Below are positions 1-10,344 of a DNA stretch of 64,000 bases, one piece after another. Within the stretch, counting starts at the first letter, position 1, and each line of letters opens with the position of its first letter. The stretch lies in NCBI RefSeq assembly GCF_029227915.1, contig NC_079888.1, positions 6,567,001-6,631,000 of the forward strand, written 5' to 3'. Below the pieces are notes generated by a model. That model worked only from the letters and a program-made list of their open reading frames with translations, was not told the origin of the DNA and made no database searches. Both the position numbers and the translations under genes were made by a program. Source of the stretch: Hydractinia symbiolongicarpus. Taxonomy: Eukaryota > Cnidaria > Hydrozoa > Anthoathecata > Hydractiniidae.

Positions 1-938
1 CGCAATAATATTTGTTACACACTTATTTTTCAAAATTGATTTGTGAGACCTTCCTGAACGTAAAATTCCTCGAACTTTTAATTTTCGATGGGTCCGTCTT
101 GGGTGAACCGACTGACAGGAAGAAGAAAGACCACAAACCCACAAACCCCAAAATTTGCGAAATTCATTAATTCAGTTAATTCTGCCTAAATTCACTTTTA
201 AAAAGTTTGGTGGAAACACCTTTATTTACTAGTTAGTTAAACAAGTGTTTTGAACACTTGTCTTATCTTTTTAAAAAAGAAAAAAAAAGTAAAAATAGTT
301 ACCAAGATGAGATTCGAACACACGACGACTCCCGTGTCGGTGCTCAGAGAGGCAAAAATTTCCATTCTTGTAGGACACATTTGCGTTTTAATACAAGCTC
401 ACGAGCTTGTAAAAACAAGACGTATGATATACGCAAACAACCTCGCGAATAAAGTTTACAAAAAGCTGTCTATCAAATTGGGATTTTTGTTACGAAGTTA
501 GACACGACATATTTTACTATTCAGATACGCAATAATATTTGTTACACACTTATTTTTCAAAATTGATTTGTGAGACCTTCCTGAACGTAAAATTCCTCGA
601 ACTTTTAATTTTCGATGGGTCCGTCTTGGGTGAACCGACTGACAGGAAGAAGAAAGACCACAAACCCACAAACCCCAAAATTTGCGAAATTCATTAATTC
701 AGTTAATTCTGCCTAAATTCACTTTTAAAAAGTTTGGTGGAAACACCTTTATTTACTAGTTAGTTAAACAAGTGTTTTGAACACTTGTCTTATCTTTTTA
801 AAAAAGAAAAAAAAAGTAAAAATAGTTACCAAGATGAGATTCGAACACACGACGACTCCCGTGTCGGTGCTCAGAGAGGCAAAAATTTCCATTCTTGTAG
901 GACACATTTGCGTTTTAATACAAGCTCACGAGCTTGTA
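1..938. repeat. Two tandem copies of a ~411-bp repeat (offset 527 bp)
   Basis: The sequence from 1 to about 411 recurs almost unchanged from 528 to about 938, separated by about 116 bp of unrelated sequence. The first copy starts at the window edge and may extend further left. Each copy contains, read on the minus strand, a tRNA T-arm/box-B-like stretch (GTGTTCGAATCTC, at about 307-322 and 834-849). This suggests a tRNA-derived or tRNA-containing repeat, but I see no convincing box A and no complete cloverleaf. Short ORFs across the copies are not credible genes. Confidence 0.85.
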
Positions 939-1259
939 ACAAAATAAGCCGAAGAAAATGTAAAGTGATGCTAAAAACATAAGATTTCTATGCTGTTCTA
1001 AACTCATTTAACAATGCGTGAAAAGGCGTACGTCGCAATCATGTTTTTACCCAAATTGTTCTTTTTTTATTTTCCTCTTCCTTTTTTTTTCTTGTTATGA
1101 TGTCAGCCACTGCACCTTGTACTGCGCTATCTACGTTTAGCAAGAAATTTAAAAGGATCGTGTAAACATTCGTGTAAACATCCTTTTAAAGTGATGGCAA
1201 GAACATAAGATTTTCATTTCTTCTTCGTGTATTTCTGCCTTTTCTCTAAATCTTTGGTA
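939..1259. other. Non-coding stretch with a small hairpin
   Basis: No gene seen. A pair of imperfect ~30-bp direct repeats (around 962-985 and 1189-1215) brackets the stretch, and an inverted repeat (TTTAAAAGGAT / ATCCTTTTAAA, about 1148-1190) could form a hairpin. Confidence 0.4.
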
Positions 1260-1884
1260 TTAACCCTATTCGGTCCTGGGTTTTTCGAACATACTATGAC
1301 CGGGGAGGGGGGGGGAAAGAATCCACCCCCCCCTAAATAACTTTTTATAGGGTTGTTCATATTGGATCAAACTCGACACACTTATAGTAGAAAAAGCACA
1401 TTTTTGTGACGTCATCAAAAGCCTAAAATTTGTTAAAAATACCACTATCTGCTTAAAACTTAATTACTTTTGTTCCAGAGCGAATTTTTGCATTCCGTCT
1501 GAAATTTCTAATTCGGTTTTTACATGGATCGCATAAGAAATGGCCAAAAATTGCCCGAAAATCCGTTTTTTCAAATTTTCCGGTAAAATCTGACAAAATC
1601 GGAAAATCGGATTAACTACGTGTCCAAATTATGCAAAATGAATCTTCTTAATAAAACAAAGTTGTGTTGTAAGTTTTAAATTCTAAGGATAATCCTTACT
1701 TTTAGAGGTAGTTTCGAGTAATGGCCAACATTATGGCCTCCGAAAGGTATGGGACCTAAAAATTTGGCATGCAGGTGTCTAATGGATAAATATTGAAACT
1801 TAGTAAGTTTCATAGCCATATAACACAGGATATATAACAAGGAGTTTGAAAAAATTGTTAGGGGGGGGGACCGAATAGGGTTAA
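1260..1884 (+). mobile_element. piggyBac-like MITE, copy 1 (full length)
   Basis: The element begins TTAACCCTATTCGGTCC and ends with the inverse, GGACCGAATAGGGTTAA. It is therefore flanked by TTAA on both sides with 13-bp terminal inverted repeats starting CCCT and ending AGGG, the signature of the piggyBac superfamily (TTAA target, CCYT termini). It is 625 bp including both TTAA sites and has no transposase ORF, so it is non-autonomous. Four further copies are recognisable in the window, at about 7600, 18911, 39013 and 56148. Confidence 0.8.
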
Positions 1885-2504
1885 AAGATAAACAGCTAAA
1901 GCTTTAAAGCGTAGTCATTCGGTTAATGCTATGATTCTTATCAAGTCTAGGACACAACTTGCTTTTTTCTGCACTCACAAAATTATTAGAGAGAGAAGTG
2001 AATACTTCTCAGTAAAGCTTCTTTCCAGCAACTTTTCCTTCATCTTTATTCAGTAGTTATATATTCAAAACTCAAAAAACTTCTTTAATAGGCAAGAAAA
2101 ACTTTTACATTACTATTACCATTGCTTTTTACACAACAAGTACAAAACGATTTCTCAAGCTCCTTTCGCATATTAAACTGGAAAAACAGGATTGATATCC
2201 GGGTTGAAAGTTTGACGAGGAACCTTTTAAACAGTAAGACTCGCGCAAAGCAATAAGGAAATATGTATTCTCATACAGCCGTCCACCAATACGGAATACA
2301 CCATTATTAAATATGTGACGTCAAGATAAATCTCACCGAAACCGTCCGATAGACACGAGCATGAAAACAAATGAATCGGGGAAAATAAAAATATGAATAT
2401 GCACCGATATGCAGTTCGATACTAGTATAAACCATAGTACTTCGGTAATGAACATTGGAGGAGGGTAAAACCTCGGCAAATTATCCTGGATGGAGCTTAA
2501 CTTA
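1885..2504. other. Non-coding stretch
   Basis: No gene, repeat or regulatory site that I can support; it lies downstream of the possible minus-strand peptide gene at 2505-2699. Confidence 0.3.
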
Positions 2505-2699
2505 TTAGGCGGGGTGTAAGAATCGTGGAAAAAAGGTTTTTGTGGTTATTATAAAGAATGCGCCTAATATTGATACAAATACACGAAACAGATATATAGT
2601 CCACATCTGAATTCTATTCAATTTTTGCGAACTAGCCATTCTTCTTTGAATAGTTTGGATATTGTTTGAAAAGAAAAGGGCTGACGTTGGTGTCAGCAT
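2505..2699 (-). CDS. Possible small membrane peptide, 64 aa
   Basis: I do not recognise this protein. The open frame of 64 codons starts at an ATG in the context AACAACAAAATG. A TATA box lies 45 bp upstream (2744-2750), at the right distance for a start site near 2720 and a 5' leader of about 20 nt. The C-terminal half holds one hydrophobic segment (WTIYLFRVFVSILGAFFII, roughly residues 33-51), so the product could be a single-pass membrane peptide or an N-terminal anchor. No splice partner was found. Promoter and start fit well, but the frame is short and could be chance; an internal Met at residue 21 is another possible start. Confidence 0.3.
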   Translation of the reverse strand: MLTPTSALFFSNNIQTIQRRMASSQKLNRIQMWTIYLFRVFVSILGAFFIITTKTFFPRFLHPA

Positions 2700-2743
2700 T
2701 TTGTTGTTGTTGTTAGGTTTGTAGTAAAGGTGTGTTCAGTCTT

Positions 2744-2750
2744 TTTTATA
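2744..2750 (-). promoter_or_regulatory. TATA box (TATAAAA) before 2505-2699 ORF
   Basis: TATAAAA reads on the minus strand about 30 nt ahead of a plausible start site and 45 nt ahead of the ATG. It is the main reason for listing the small ORF downstream. Confidence 0.4.
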
Positions 2751-3938
2751 CCTTAGGGTGGATTTCCACTTAAAAGCAAAATGGATCTGAACAAAACAAG
2801 AAAAATACTTAAACTTGATTGGCTATCTTCTAATTATTCTTTTGTTTTTTTAAGTTTTTCCGGTGCCGTATGAAAGAGAAGATGAAACATTTCAACTTTC
2901 AGTTTGGATTGGAACGAATTGGAACGGAAAACTTTATTAACCAATCAGATTTCAGAACTCCCACTTGTCCGTTCCGACCCGTTCCAATTCGTTTTTGTGT
3001 AGAAAAAAGCCTTTAGCTTTTTCATAGGCATAGCAAGAATAAATTTTGGTTGCCATGGAAACCACATTCCTAAAATTATATACGACAGATGTTCTGCTCC
3101 GAAGTAAAACGGAATAATAGAAGGTGCACATCGATAGCGGCGAGCAACGATTATCAAAGTTTAAAGAAAAATAGTGAATTTAAACCTATGTAAAAAATAA
3201 TGACAGAGAAAAACAAATTAAACGACTAAAACAAAAGATATGGTTCATATGAAAGTGAAATAGTAGTAAGGAGCTGAGGGACTTTAACAATTTCTACAAC
3301 GGACGCAATATTATACAACAAGCGGGAATTTACACTGAAACCATGTTCAAACGTTGCGAGTAGAAATTTAATTTAGGATAGGCTGTCTGTCCACACGGAA
3401 CTGAGCTTATCCAATATTTAAAACGAAAGAATTCCGTTTTGATGCAAAAAGTGCCATTATTTTGCTGCAATACTGAAACGGATCGTATAAACAAAAGTAT
3501 CGAAACAAAATGGCGACATGAAGCGGTAAATAGATGCTCAAGTTTTTACTTGATTTATCAGGTGACTGACTTTTTTCCTTCGGAATGATTTATATCCGCA
3601 ACGTGTAAACATGGTCGGAATATCATAAAAATCAAGAGATTTTTGCTGAAACATCACGAAACGCTTTTTAAAAAATCTAAAATCTAAAAAATCTGGTGTT
3701 TAAAGTCAAACTGCAGTAGCCTATTAAATTAACTTGAAAAATGATTAATAAATAAAAACTGTTATAGGAATTGATTTGGTTCTACATTCACGTTTTCATT
3801 TAAAAAAAACTCATAGCTGTAAATAAAATAAAGATGATCTAGAAATTTTTTGAGTATATTTAGCCCTTTCACATATTGCTTTTTTAAGAGCGACAATATA
3901 TTTCGGTCACGTCTAAAGCACCACACACGTAGCATAAC
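2751..3938. other. Non-coding stretch with a short inverted repeat
   Basis: No gene supported. Arms AACGAATTGGAACGG (about 2913-2927) and CCGTTCCAATTCGTT (about 2979-2993) form an inverted repeat with a ~50-nt loop, possibly the end of an old element. A 'GGATTTCCACTTAAAA' motif near 2760 recurs near 58290 inside an RTK-B intron. Confidence 0.35.
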
Positions 3939-4148
3939 GAGTGAACGCGAGTAACTACGAATGATCACGAGTAACCACGAGTGACCACAAAAGACCATGA
4001 GAGGCAATGAACGACCACGAGTCACTACGAGTACCCATCAGTGACAACATGTGACTATGCGCGATCATAAGTGACTGCGAGTGACTAGGAGTGACCATCA
4101 GAGACCACGAGTCTCCACAAGTGATCACGAGTGACTACTAATGACAAA
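3939..4148. repeat. 10-bp minisatellite (GAGTGACCAC)n, degenerate
   Basis: About 21 units of a 10-bp motif with consensus GAGTGACCAC follow one another with substitutions (e.g. GAGTAACCAC, GAGTCACTAC). The period stays at 10 through the array. Confidence 0.8.
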
Positions 4149-4533
4149 TCGCGACTACAATGTATTTTAATACAAATACATATATTACAATAAAATTTAA
4201 TCACAAGATAAAATAAAATCGTCAAAACGGAAAGCATGGATATTTATATATAACTATTAATTTTTTTTTATTCTTTACATATTGACCTTTATATCAAGAA
4301 CTCGTATTTAATAACATTTTTGTGTGGGCTAGCAGCAAATAAGTATCATTTCACTTGTGAAACTTGTGTCACAGGATCATATATCTAGATAATACTTTTC
4401 TAAACAGATTGTTTTGGTAGAAGGTACATTGACTATCTAAAAGTCTGAATCAGTATTCTTGAATATGGAGCCACTTCACCTTTAACGAACTGACACTGGT
4501 TTAACTTTACATACAATTTTTTTATGGATTCAC
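4149..4533. other. 3' flank of the Ly6 gene
   Basis: AT-rich, no other gene. Contains a minus-strand AATAAA near 4267-4272 that can serve the Ly6 gene. Confidence 0.35.
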
Positions 4534-5802
4534 TTAAGGATTGGATATTACCAAATGCACACAAGCATGGTACAAGGCAAGAAACGTAAATATGTCAACG
4601 AAACTTAAGGGTTGCTTTAAACTGCTGTTGTTTCGTTCATTGCAGAGATTCTTTCTACAACACTGTGCCTAAAAAAAACAGAGAAAGGCAAAATGATGTC
4701 ATATCACAATAGAAACTTTTCCTAACAACTTAAAGATGGAATTTGACCACTAGTTGTAAACTAAGGGACCCAGTTTGGTGACAAAAACATGTCATTTAAC
4801 ACGTCAATAAGACAGTAAATTTTCTATAGCTAGCTTGTGTTCCGCATGCGTTTCATTAGACCCAAAAACATAAAATTTAAAAACCGTAGTTGTTGGTGTC
4901 TGTTATACAATGATACTTTATGGAAATTATTTGAGACTTTTGCATATTAAACAAGTCAACCACAAGAAAGCAAACTAGACAAATAATAGAGTATCTATTT
5001 TATATTCCAATAAATTAACACAATAATATTTTTACCTCGCAATAATGCGAACGATGTCCATCACAGTATGACTTGCAGTTGAAAGAATCAGGTGGTACAC
5101 ACTTTTTCTCAGAATAATATCGTATCGAGTCATCATAATCTTTGTAAGAATACGTCAATGTTAAGCATGCATGTCCGTGTGATTGGCAGTATACTTTTCG
5201 TTGCTTTTCATTGCAATTTTGTGCGGATGTAGAGCATTGAAAACATCGAAGAGTGAACACTAAACGGAGAAGTTAATTACAAAAAGGATACATTGTTAAT
5301 AGTACACAAAATGACAGTTGTTAAAATAATTTTGTAGTCAATTTAAATAAAATATGTCAATCTGATATACAGCACTGAAAATCTTACACTACAAGGCGTG
5401 ATCTTGGACCTTATCTTTTTCTCGACGTCAACATTTGCTTTATGCCATGATTTTCTTGACGTCATCATTTGTTAGACGTCACCGCTACCTAAGTACTTTG
5501 ATGATTTTTGTCATGTTACTTAGCTTTTTCATATTTCTTGAATCTGGTAACTAACTTAACTGTATTATTTCTTATTTATTTAATAATATTTTTTCTTTTT
5601 ATTTCCTTAAGCATATACCGGATATCTTAAGGTTTAAGCTTTGTTTGTTAAAGTTATATACTAACATTGATGGTGAAGTGAGTGTGCTCATCATGTTTTT
5701 ATATTTAGCAAATTGTGGGGAAAATTGCTTATAAACAACTGACTTACCAAAAGAAAATAAAGAAGATAATGCCATAAATTTTAAAAACACTTGATTAAAC
5801 AT
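4534..5802 (-). CDS. Ly6/uPAR (LU, three-finger fold) protein, GPI-anchored, 137 aa
   Basis: Three coding exons on the minus strand: 5748-5802, 5036-5259 and 4534-4668, with GT-AG boundaries and phases 1 and 0; the joined frame is open for 137 codons. Exon 1 is a signal peptide (MFNQVFLKFMALSSLF). Exon 2 begins LRCFQC, the classic start of a Ly6/uPAR domain. Exon 3 carries the terminal CC-x4-CN signature (CCRKNLCN), followed by a hydrophobic C-terminus that fits a GPI-anchor signal. I count 12 cysteines (residues 24-102), two more than the classic 10. Ly6 proteins are extracellular binding modules at the cell surface; the partner here is unknown. An AATAAA lies about 265 nt past the stop (near 4267). 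The family call is strong; the exact start is less certain. Confidence 0.8.
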
Positions 5803-6562
5803 ATTTCATCACAACTGCTTCTAAAACAACATGTGATTCTGGAGTTTCAAATTTAATTCTTTAAAACGACAAAGTCTCATTAGTTTCGTCACTACTGTCG
5901 GAGAGCGCTAAGGATTGTTTACAATTTAAGTTAATGCAAATTAAAAAAAAACAATAGAAATTTTTTCTGACTAAATTAATTTTTAAATCCACCTGAAAAC
6001 ATCCACTATTTGTGTTGTTGTGAATTAATTTTTAATTATCTGTAATATTATTTTTCGTATTCTATTGTATATATTTTAAATAGCTTTAGTATTTTTTTAA
6101 ATAATATTCATCTCCCTAAAGTGATTCATATATCACACATCATTTCTTTTTATAATTTTGTTCCAGTTAGATTGTTCACTGGAAAAAAAATACCGTTTAC
6201 GTATGCCTTAAAAAAAACTACAGAAATATTTCATTCGCCTGAAGCTCCAGATTTGTTTTGAATCCTGTCTACACACCTGGAAAAGTTTCCTGTTATACTC
6301 TCAGCTTTCTTTCATTGAGCAATCACCATGGCAATAGGACCTCATTTGATCAAATGAGTAAATACTTGTTTAATTTTATACTACTGGCGAAAATACCATT
6401 AAAAATTTTGACCAAAGAAATGGTTGTTTTCAATGTTTCTTAAATTTATCTGCTCTTCAAATAGGTATATTTTCCCATTAATTTACACGTATGCAGAGCC
6501 AATCGGGTTTATTCTTGTTGCAAATGCTTTAACATCTTAAAATAAGTGACTAGTAAGTAAAA
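5803..6562. other. Non-coding stretch upstream of the Ly6 gene
   Basis: This must contain the Ly6 promoter, but no clear TATA box is visible. Nothing else supported. Confidence 0.3.
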
Positions 6563-6742
6563 TAAGGCTCGTTTTTATATGACTGCTGTTTTCGTTATAG
6601 CGCAAAACACTTACGAGTTTCTGTGTTTGCGCGTGCAGTTTTAGATATTGTTAGAGATTTTCGCCAAGAACATACGCGCTAACAAATAAACTCGTAAGCT
6701 TTTGGCGCTATAGCGAAAAAAGCAATCAGAAACAAGCATTAA
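6563..6742. mobile_element. Foldback MITE with ~55-bp inverted arms
   Basis: The two ends are imperfect inverted repeats about 55 bp long; both contain TATAGCGC and end toward the centre in CTTACGAGTTT. The loop is short (about 70 bp). A possible TAAAAT duplication flanks the element. No coding capacity. The superfamily cannot be assigned from the ends. Confidence 0.6.
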
Positions 6743-7599
6743 AATTCTTCCGAAAAATATTTAACAATTGGAGTCATTTAAGTTTAACGGAACACTAATA
6801 ATAATTATTTTATAGATTGCATTATCAATTGATCCTGCTTTTAAATCCTAAACTGGTTTTGTGGAACTTGATATCCAATATCTTTACCTATGTACCTTAT
6901 AATAATAGATTCTTGCGCCAAGTCCTCAATGCTTTAACACTACAACTGCAACCAAACACCAACAATTAGGTCATTGATCTTTAATAAATTTATATTGAAG
7001 GATCAAATTTATGAAGAAATGCTATGAAGAACTATGATTTTTAGGATTAGTTAACCAAGAACATTTCGCCTTCAGTCAGGAGCTTTGTGGCAAGCTTTAT
7101 ACTAAGAATCAATACGACTAGTTTTCACTAGTTTTTTAACACCAGCGCCACATGGATTTTTGTTAACTAGTAGGCGTATGTAGTAACAAGTAAAACAGAT
7201 TTTTTTTCTTTGTGTTAAGCTTGTAAAGAAACTGAACGATATGACTTCCTATTCTGTACGTATTTGACTTCTCTGACTACTATCGTTTCTTACACAGGAT
7301 GCATAAAATATCTTGAGAATGTCGAAATTTTTCTAAGTGGTTAAATACAGTACCTCCGTCCTAAAATACTTCCTCTTCCTAAAAACAACTCTTAAATGAT
7401 TTCCATCAACTGTTTAGCAATTTAGGGATCTCTCAAGTTGCAAAGCAGTCACAATACGCCAGAGCTTTACGTGTGAACTAGTTGTACCCTGATGCAAAAA
7501 AAAAAAGAGTTGTCCTTATGACATCAATTGAAAATTATTTTTCCATTATTTGTATATTTCCATACTATAATTCTGAGACCATTTTGTCATTTTTTGAGT
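6743..7599. other. Non-coding stretch
   Basis: No gene, repeat or site that I can support. Confidence 0.3.
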
Positions 7600-8195
7600 T
7601 TAACCCTATCCGGTCCGTGGTTTTTCGAACATATTATGACCGGGGGGGGGAGTCCGTCCAACCTCAATAACTTTTTATGGGCTTGTCCAAATTAAATCAA
7701 ACTTGGTTCACTTATAGTACGTCCCAAAAGGAACAAAATACCAGGAAAAAATTATTGTTTGCGTCAGCATATTTTCTGTGACGTCATCAAGAACTTGAAA
7801 TTTGTTCAAAATGCCACTATCTGCTTAAAATTCAATTACTTTAGTTCTAGAGCGAATTTTTACATTCTGTTTGAAGTTTCTGAAAATTAAATAAATGTTA
7901 TTTAACATATTTTCCGGTTTTTACATAGATCGTATTGAAAATTGCCAAACATTGACCGAAAATCCAGTTTTTTCCGATTTTCGGATAAAATCCGAAAAAA
8001 TTGGGAAATCGGATAAATCACGTGACCAAAACATACAAAATGATTCTTCTTGATGAAACAAAGTTGTGTTGTAAGTTTCAAGTTCTAAACATTATTATAA
8101 GAGTTTCATAGAGATTTTTAGGGGTAGTTTGGAGTAATAGCCAATATCAAATCCTCTGAAAGGAATCCGCCGCCCCCTGGACCGAATAGGGTTAA
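7600..8195 (+). mobile_element. piggyBac-like MITE, copy 2 (full length)
   Basis: Starts TTAACCCTATCCGGTCC and ends GGACCGAATAGGGTTAA. It is 596 bp including both TTAA sites and in the same orientation as copy 1. The interior aligns with copy 1 through shared landmarks such as GTGACGTCATCAA and the CGGATAAA-type stretches. Confidence 0.8.
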
Positions 8196-8547
8196 AGCTA
8201 AAAAAATTATTTTATGACATTTTTGCGTAAACAATACCTCTTAACGCATTAAACAATGAAATATTTTTAACACATTTGCATTTATTGAAAGTGCTTTCGA
8301 TTAATTTCGCATCACTCTCACATATTGTTTAATTATTGTTCGAAATATTCTCTCAGCAGTAGCTATTTAACATATCCGAAAAATAACTAGTAGGACACTT
8401 AGCGTAATTTTTGTAACGTTTTACAAATTAAACACAAGTTATATATGATTTTAATTTTATATTTCACAAGCACCAATCAAAATACATACGTTAACGTTGC
8501 AAGTTTTATCCCAGTAAAATATGAGTAGTTCTTTGTCCTGTTCTGCA

Positions 8548-9904
8548 TCAACCATGGAAACGCCCGCGTCTGCCTCTTCCTCTTCCTTTCCCTCTGCCTC
8601 TACCTCTGCCTCTACCTCTGCCTCTGCCTCGTCTGCCTCCACCTCTACCTTGTCCTCTGCCTCGTCCTCTGCCTCTGCCTCTGCCTCTTCCTTTTCCTCT
8701 TCCTCTGCCTCTGCCTCTTCTTCGAATAAAATCGTTTTGTTTTTGACGTATTCGAAACCGACGAACTCGGCGAATTCCTTGCCTTATTTTGCGACCAACC
8801 TTTCTCACTCGTCGAATTCCTCGCCTTATTTTGCGACCAACCTTTCTCACTCGTCGAATTCCTCGCCGTACTTTTCTCACCGCCTTTCTAACTTTTCTTC
8901 TAATCCTTCTCACGCCTTTTCTTATTTTTCGCTTGATTCTTTTAAACAGTAGTGGATCGTGACTGTCGACTAAACGAAATTGTGTGCAAATGAAAAAGTT
9001 TAATTAGTTTAAATTTGAAAACAGAATGTGTATAAAGCAATGGGTGTTCTTGAAGTAAGTAATGTTATACGGAGTGAAGTAAAAGAAATAAGAAAACAGA
9101 AAGGTTTCAAGAAGCTGATGTTAGAATAAAAAACCTAAAAACTGTGAGTTTGAAAACTAATAATATTTTCTTACCATCATTTCCCATGTGATATCGAACA
9201 TCAAATTGATTTTCTAAAAAACGAGGATACATATATTTTGTTTTCATTCGTTACTACCCTTAAGTCACATGTTTGGCACAAAGAAAATAAAGACGCATAA
9301 AAAAGACCTTATTCAAACGCTTACTTTCGCGAAGTGGTAATAAATTTAATTTTTACCAATTTATTAGTTTTAAGCCAAAAGTTAAAATGGCTAAACAAAA
9401 TCTAGTGCTATTGACAACTTGAATAAAATAAACTTATGCTATATTAGTCAGGATTACAATCTATTACGAATCAACTACTGAGAAGTTTGTAATTGTTAAA
9501 GAAAGAGCTTAACAAAGACCTATCTGCCCGGAAACTAATAATATCGCGGAAGACAATAAGATGGGTGTAGCAATCTCTGCCGGGAGATAAAAAAAGTCGT
9601 TAATATTAAGGGAATTAAGTTAAGTTGTCTTTGAGCTGTAAGTGGGTCTCAGATGATTGATGTAAAAAAACTAACCTGGCTGAATGCTGTACTCTTCTTC
9701 TTCATCTTTTTCAGCATGAACTAAAAAGAGAAGAGAAACCTTCATCATACAGAATTGTAATTGGTTTGAAATATTTGATTTTGATGGTTTTAAATGTACT
9801 GGATTTTGTGGGAAATGAGTGAAAAATGGAATTAGGTTTTAAACATCTTTCTTACCTGTTAAAACAGCAGCTGTGACAAGAAAAATTAGCAACACAGTTT
9901 TCAT
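8548..9904 (-). CDS. Secreted precursor, acidic pro-region plus Arg-rich cationic peptide (putative antimicrobial), 184 aa
   Basis: Four coding exons on the minus strand: 9856-9904, 9676-9720, 9175-9213 and 8548-8969. Every junction is GT-AG and in phase 1, so the short middle exons (45 and 39 nt) are symmetric. Residues 1-19 are a signal peptide (MKTVLLIFLVTAAVLTVHA). Residues 20-50 are strongly acidic (KDEEEEY and other D/E). From a KR pair at 54-55 onward the protein is almost only R, K, V, I and G. Residues 81-108 are two copies of a 14-residue unit (GIRRVRKVGRKIRR type) with V/I spaced as in an amphipathic helix, and residues 129-184 are an (RG)n tail. The order signal, acidic pro-part, cationic end is that of antimicrobial precursors such as Hydra arminins, but I see no sequence match to them. 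A mineral- or matrix-binding role is an alternative. Confidence 0.7.
8560..8900. repeat. Coding simple repeats: hexamer tract and 42-bp tandem repeat
   Basis: On the plus strand a GCCTCT-type hexamer tract (about 8571-8722) and two 42-bp repeats (about 8783-8870) are obvious. Read on the minus strand they encode the RG tail and the 14-residue cationic repeats of the precursor. Because 6 and 42 are multiples of 3, other frames are open as well, which creates misleading Ser-rich and Glu/Ala-rich ORFs. Confidence 0.75.
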
Positions 9905-9926
9905 TTTGTCAGGATTAAAAAAGTGC
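9905..9926 (-). other. 5' UTR part of the cationic precursor gene, after a 5' UTR intron
   Basis: A good acceptor (TATATATTTCAG) ends at 9927 on the minus strand, 22 nt before the ATG. This implies an upstream non-coding exon; a donor (CCA|GTAAAG) near 10228 would fit. Confidence 0.45.
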
Positions 9927-10298
9927 CTGAAATATATAAAAGTATGCACATTAAAATCACAGTTATCAACATGTCTTTTACAAGCTAAATTTTTATCATA
10001 TTGTCCGAGCAGCTGCCACAAGTTCATATATCTTGAGAATTACTAAAATCAAATTGAGTTGTCGCTCGAAACAAAGAAAAAACACCTGAGAAGAGACTAA
10101 ATGATTTAGTCCATTGGAACTGTCTTTAACTTCAGTAAATCAGCAATCTAAAATCATCATTTCAACAAGTTCACTGTACTTACAGCAAAAAATAAAAAGA
10201 AATTCTAACCTCACTATTTTTCTTTACTGGCGTTCACGTCTACTTCATTTATTTCTGGTCCTCAGTTTCCAAAGTGATACCTCTTTTTCTTTGAATGC

Positions 10299-10306
10299 CT
10301 TTTATA
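10299..10306 (-). promoter_or_regulatory. Possible TATA box of the cationic precursor gene
   Basis: TATAAAAG on the minus strand lies about 70 nt upstream of the proposed 5' UTR donor at 10228, so transcription would start near 10270. It fits the inferred gene structure, but a TATA motif in AT-rich DNA is weak evidence alone. Confidence 0.35.
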
Positions 10307-10344
10307 TCTTTCCAAACCAATTAGGTGATAATTACCAAATTTGA

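Noticed and set aside
302-410. A functional tRNA gene on the minus strand
   Set aside because: Only the T-arm/box B part fits; I see no acceptor stem pairing, anticodon arm or box A.
250-982. Short ORFs containing EIRTHDDSRVGAQ-type sequence
   Set aside because: They are translations of the tRNA-like part of a tandem repeat, a common false protein in animal genomes.
8457-8642. Glu/Ala-rich ORF on the minus strand
   Set aside because: Another open frame of the same hexamer repeat. Upstream it runs into a stop, and it does not connect to the signal-peptide exons.
8521-8952. 143-codon Ser/Ala-rich ORF on the plus strand
   Set aside because: It is the antisense frame of a hexamer tract and 42-bp repeats. 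The minus-strand frame joins through three in-phase introns to a signal peptide, so the plus ORF is a by-product.
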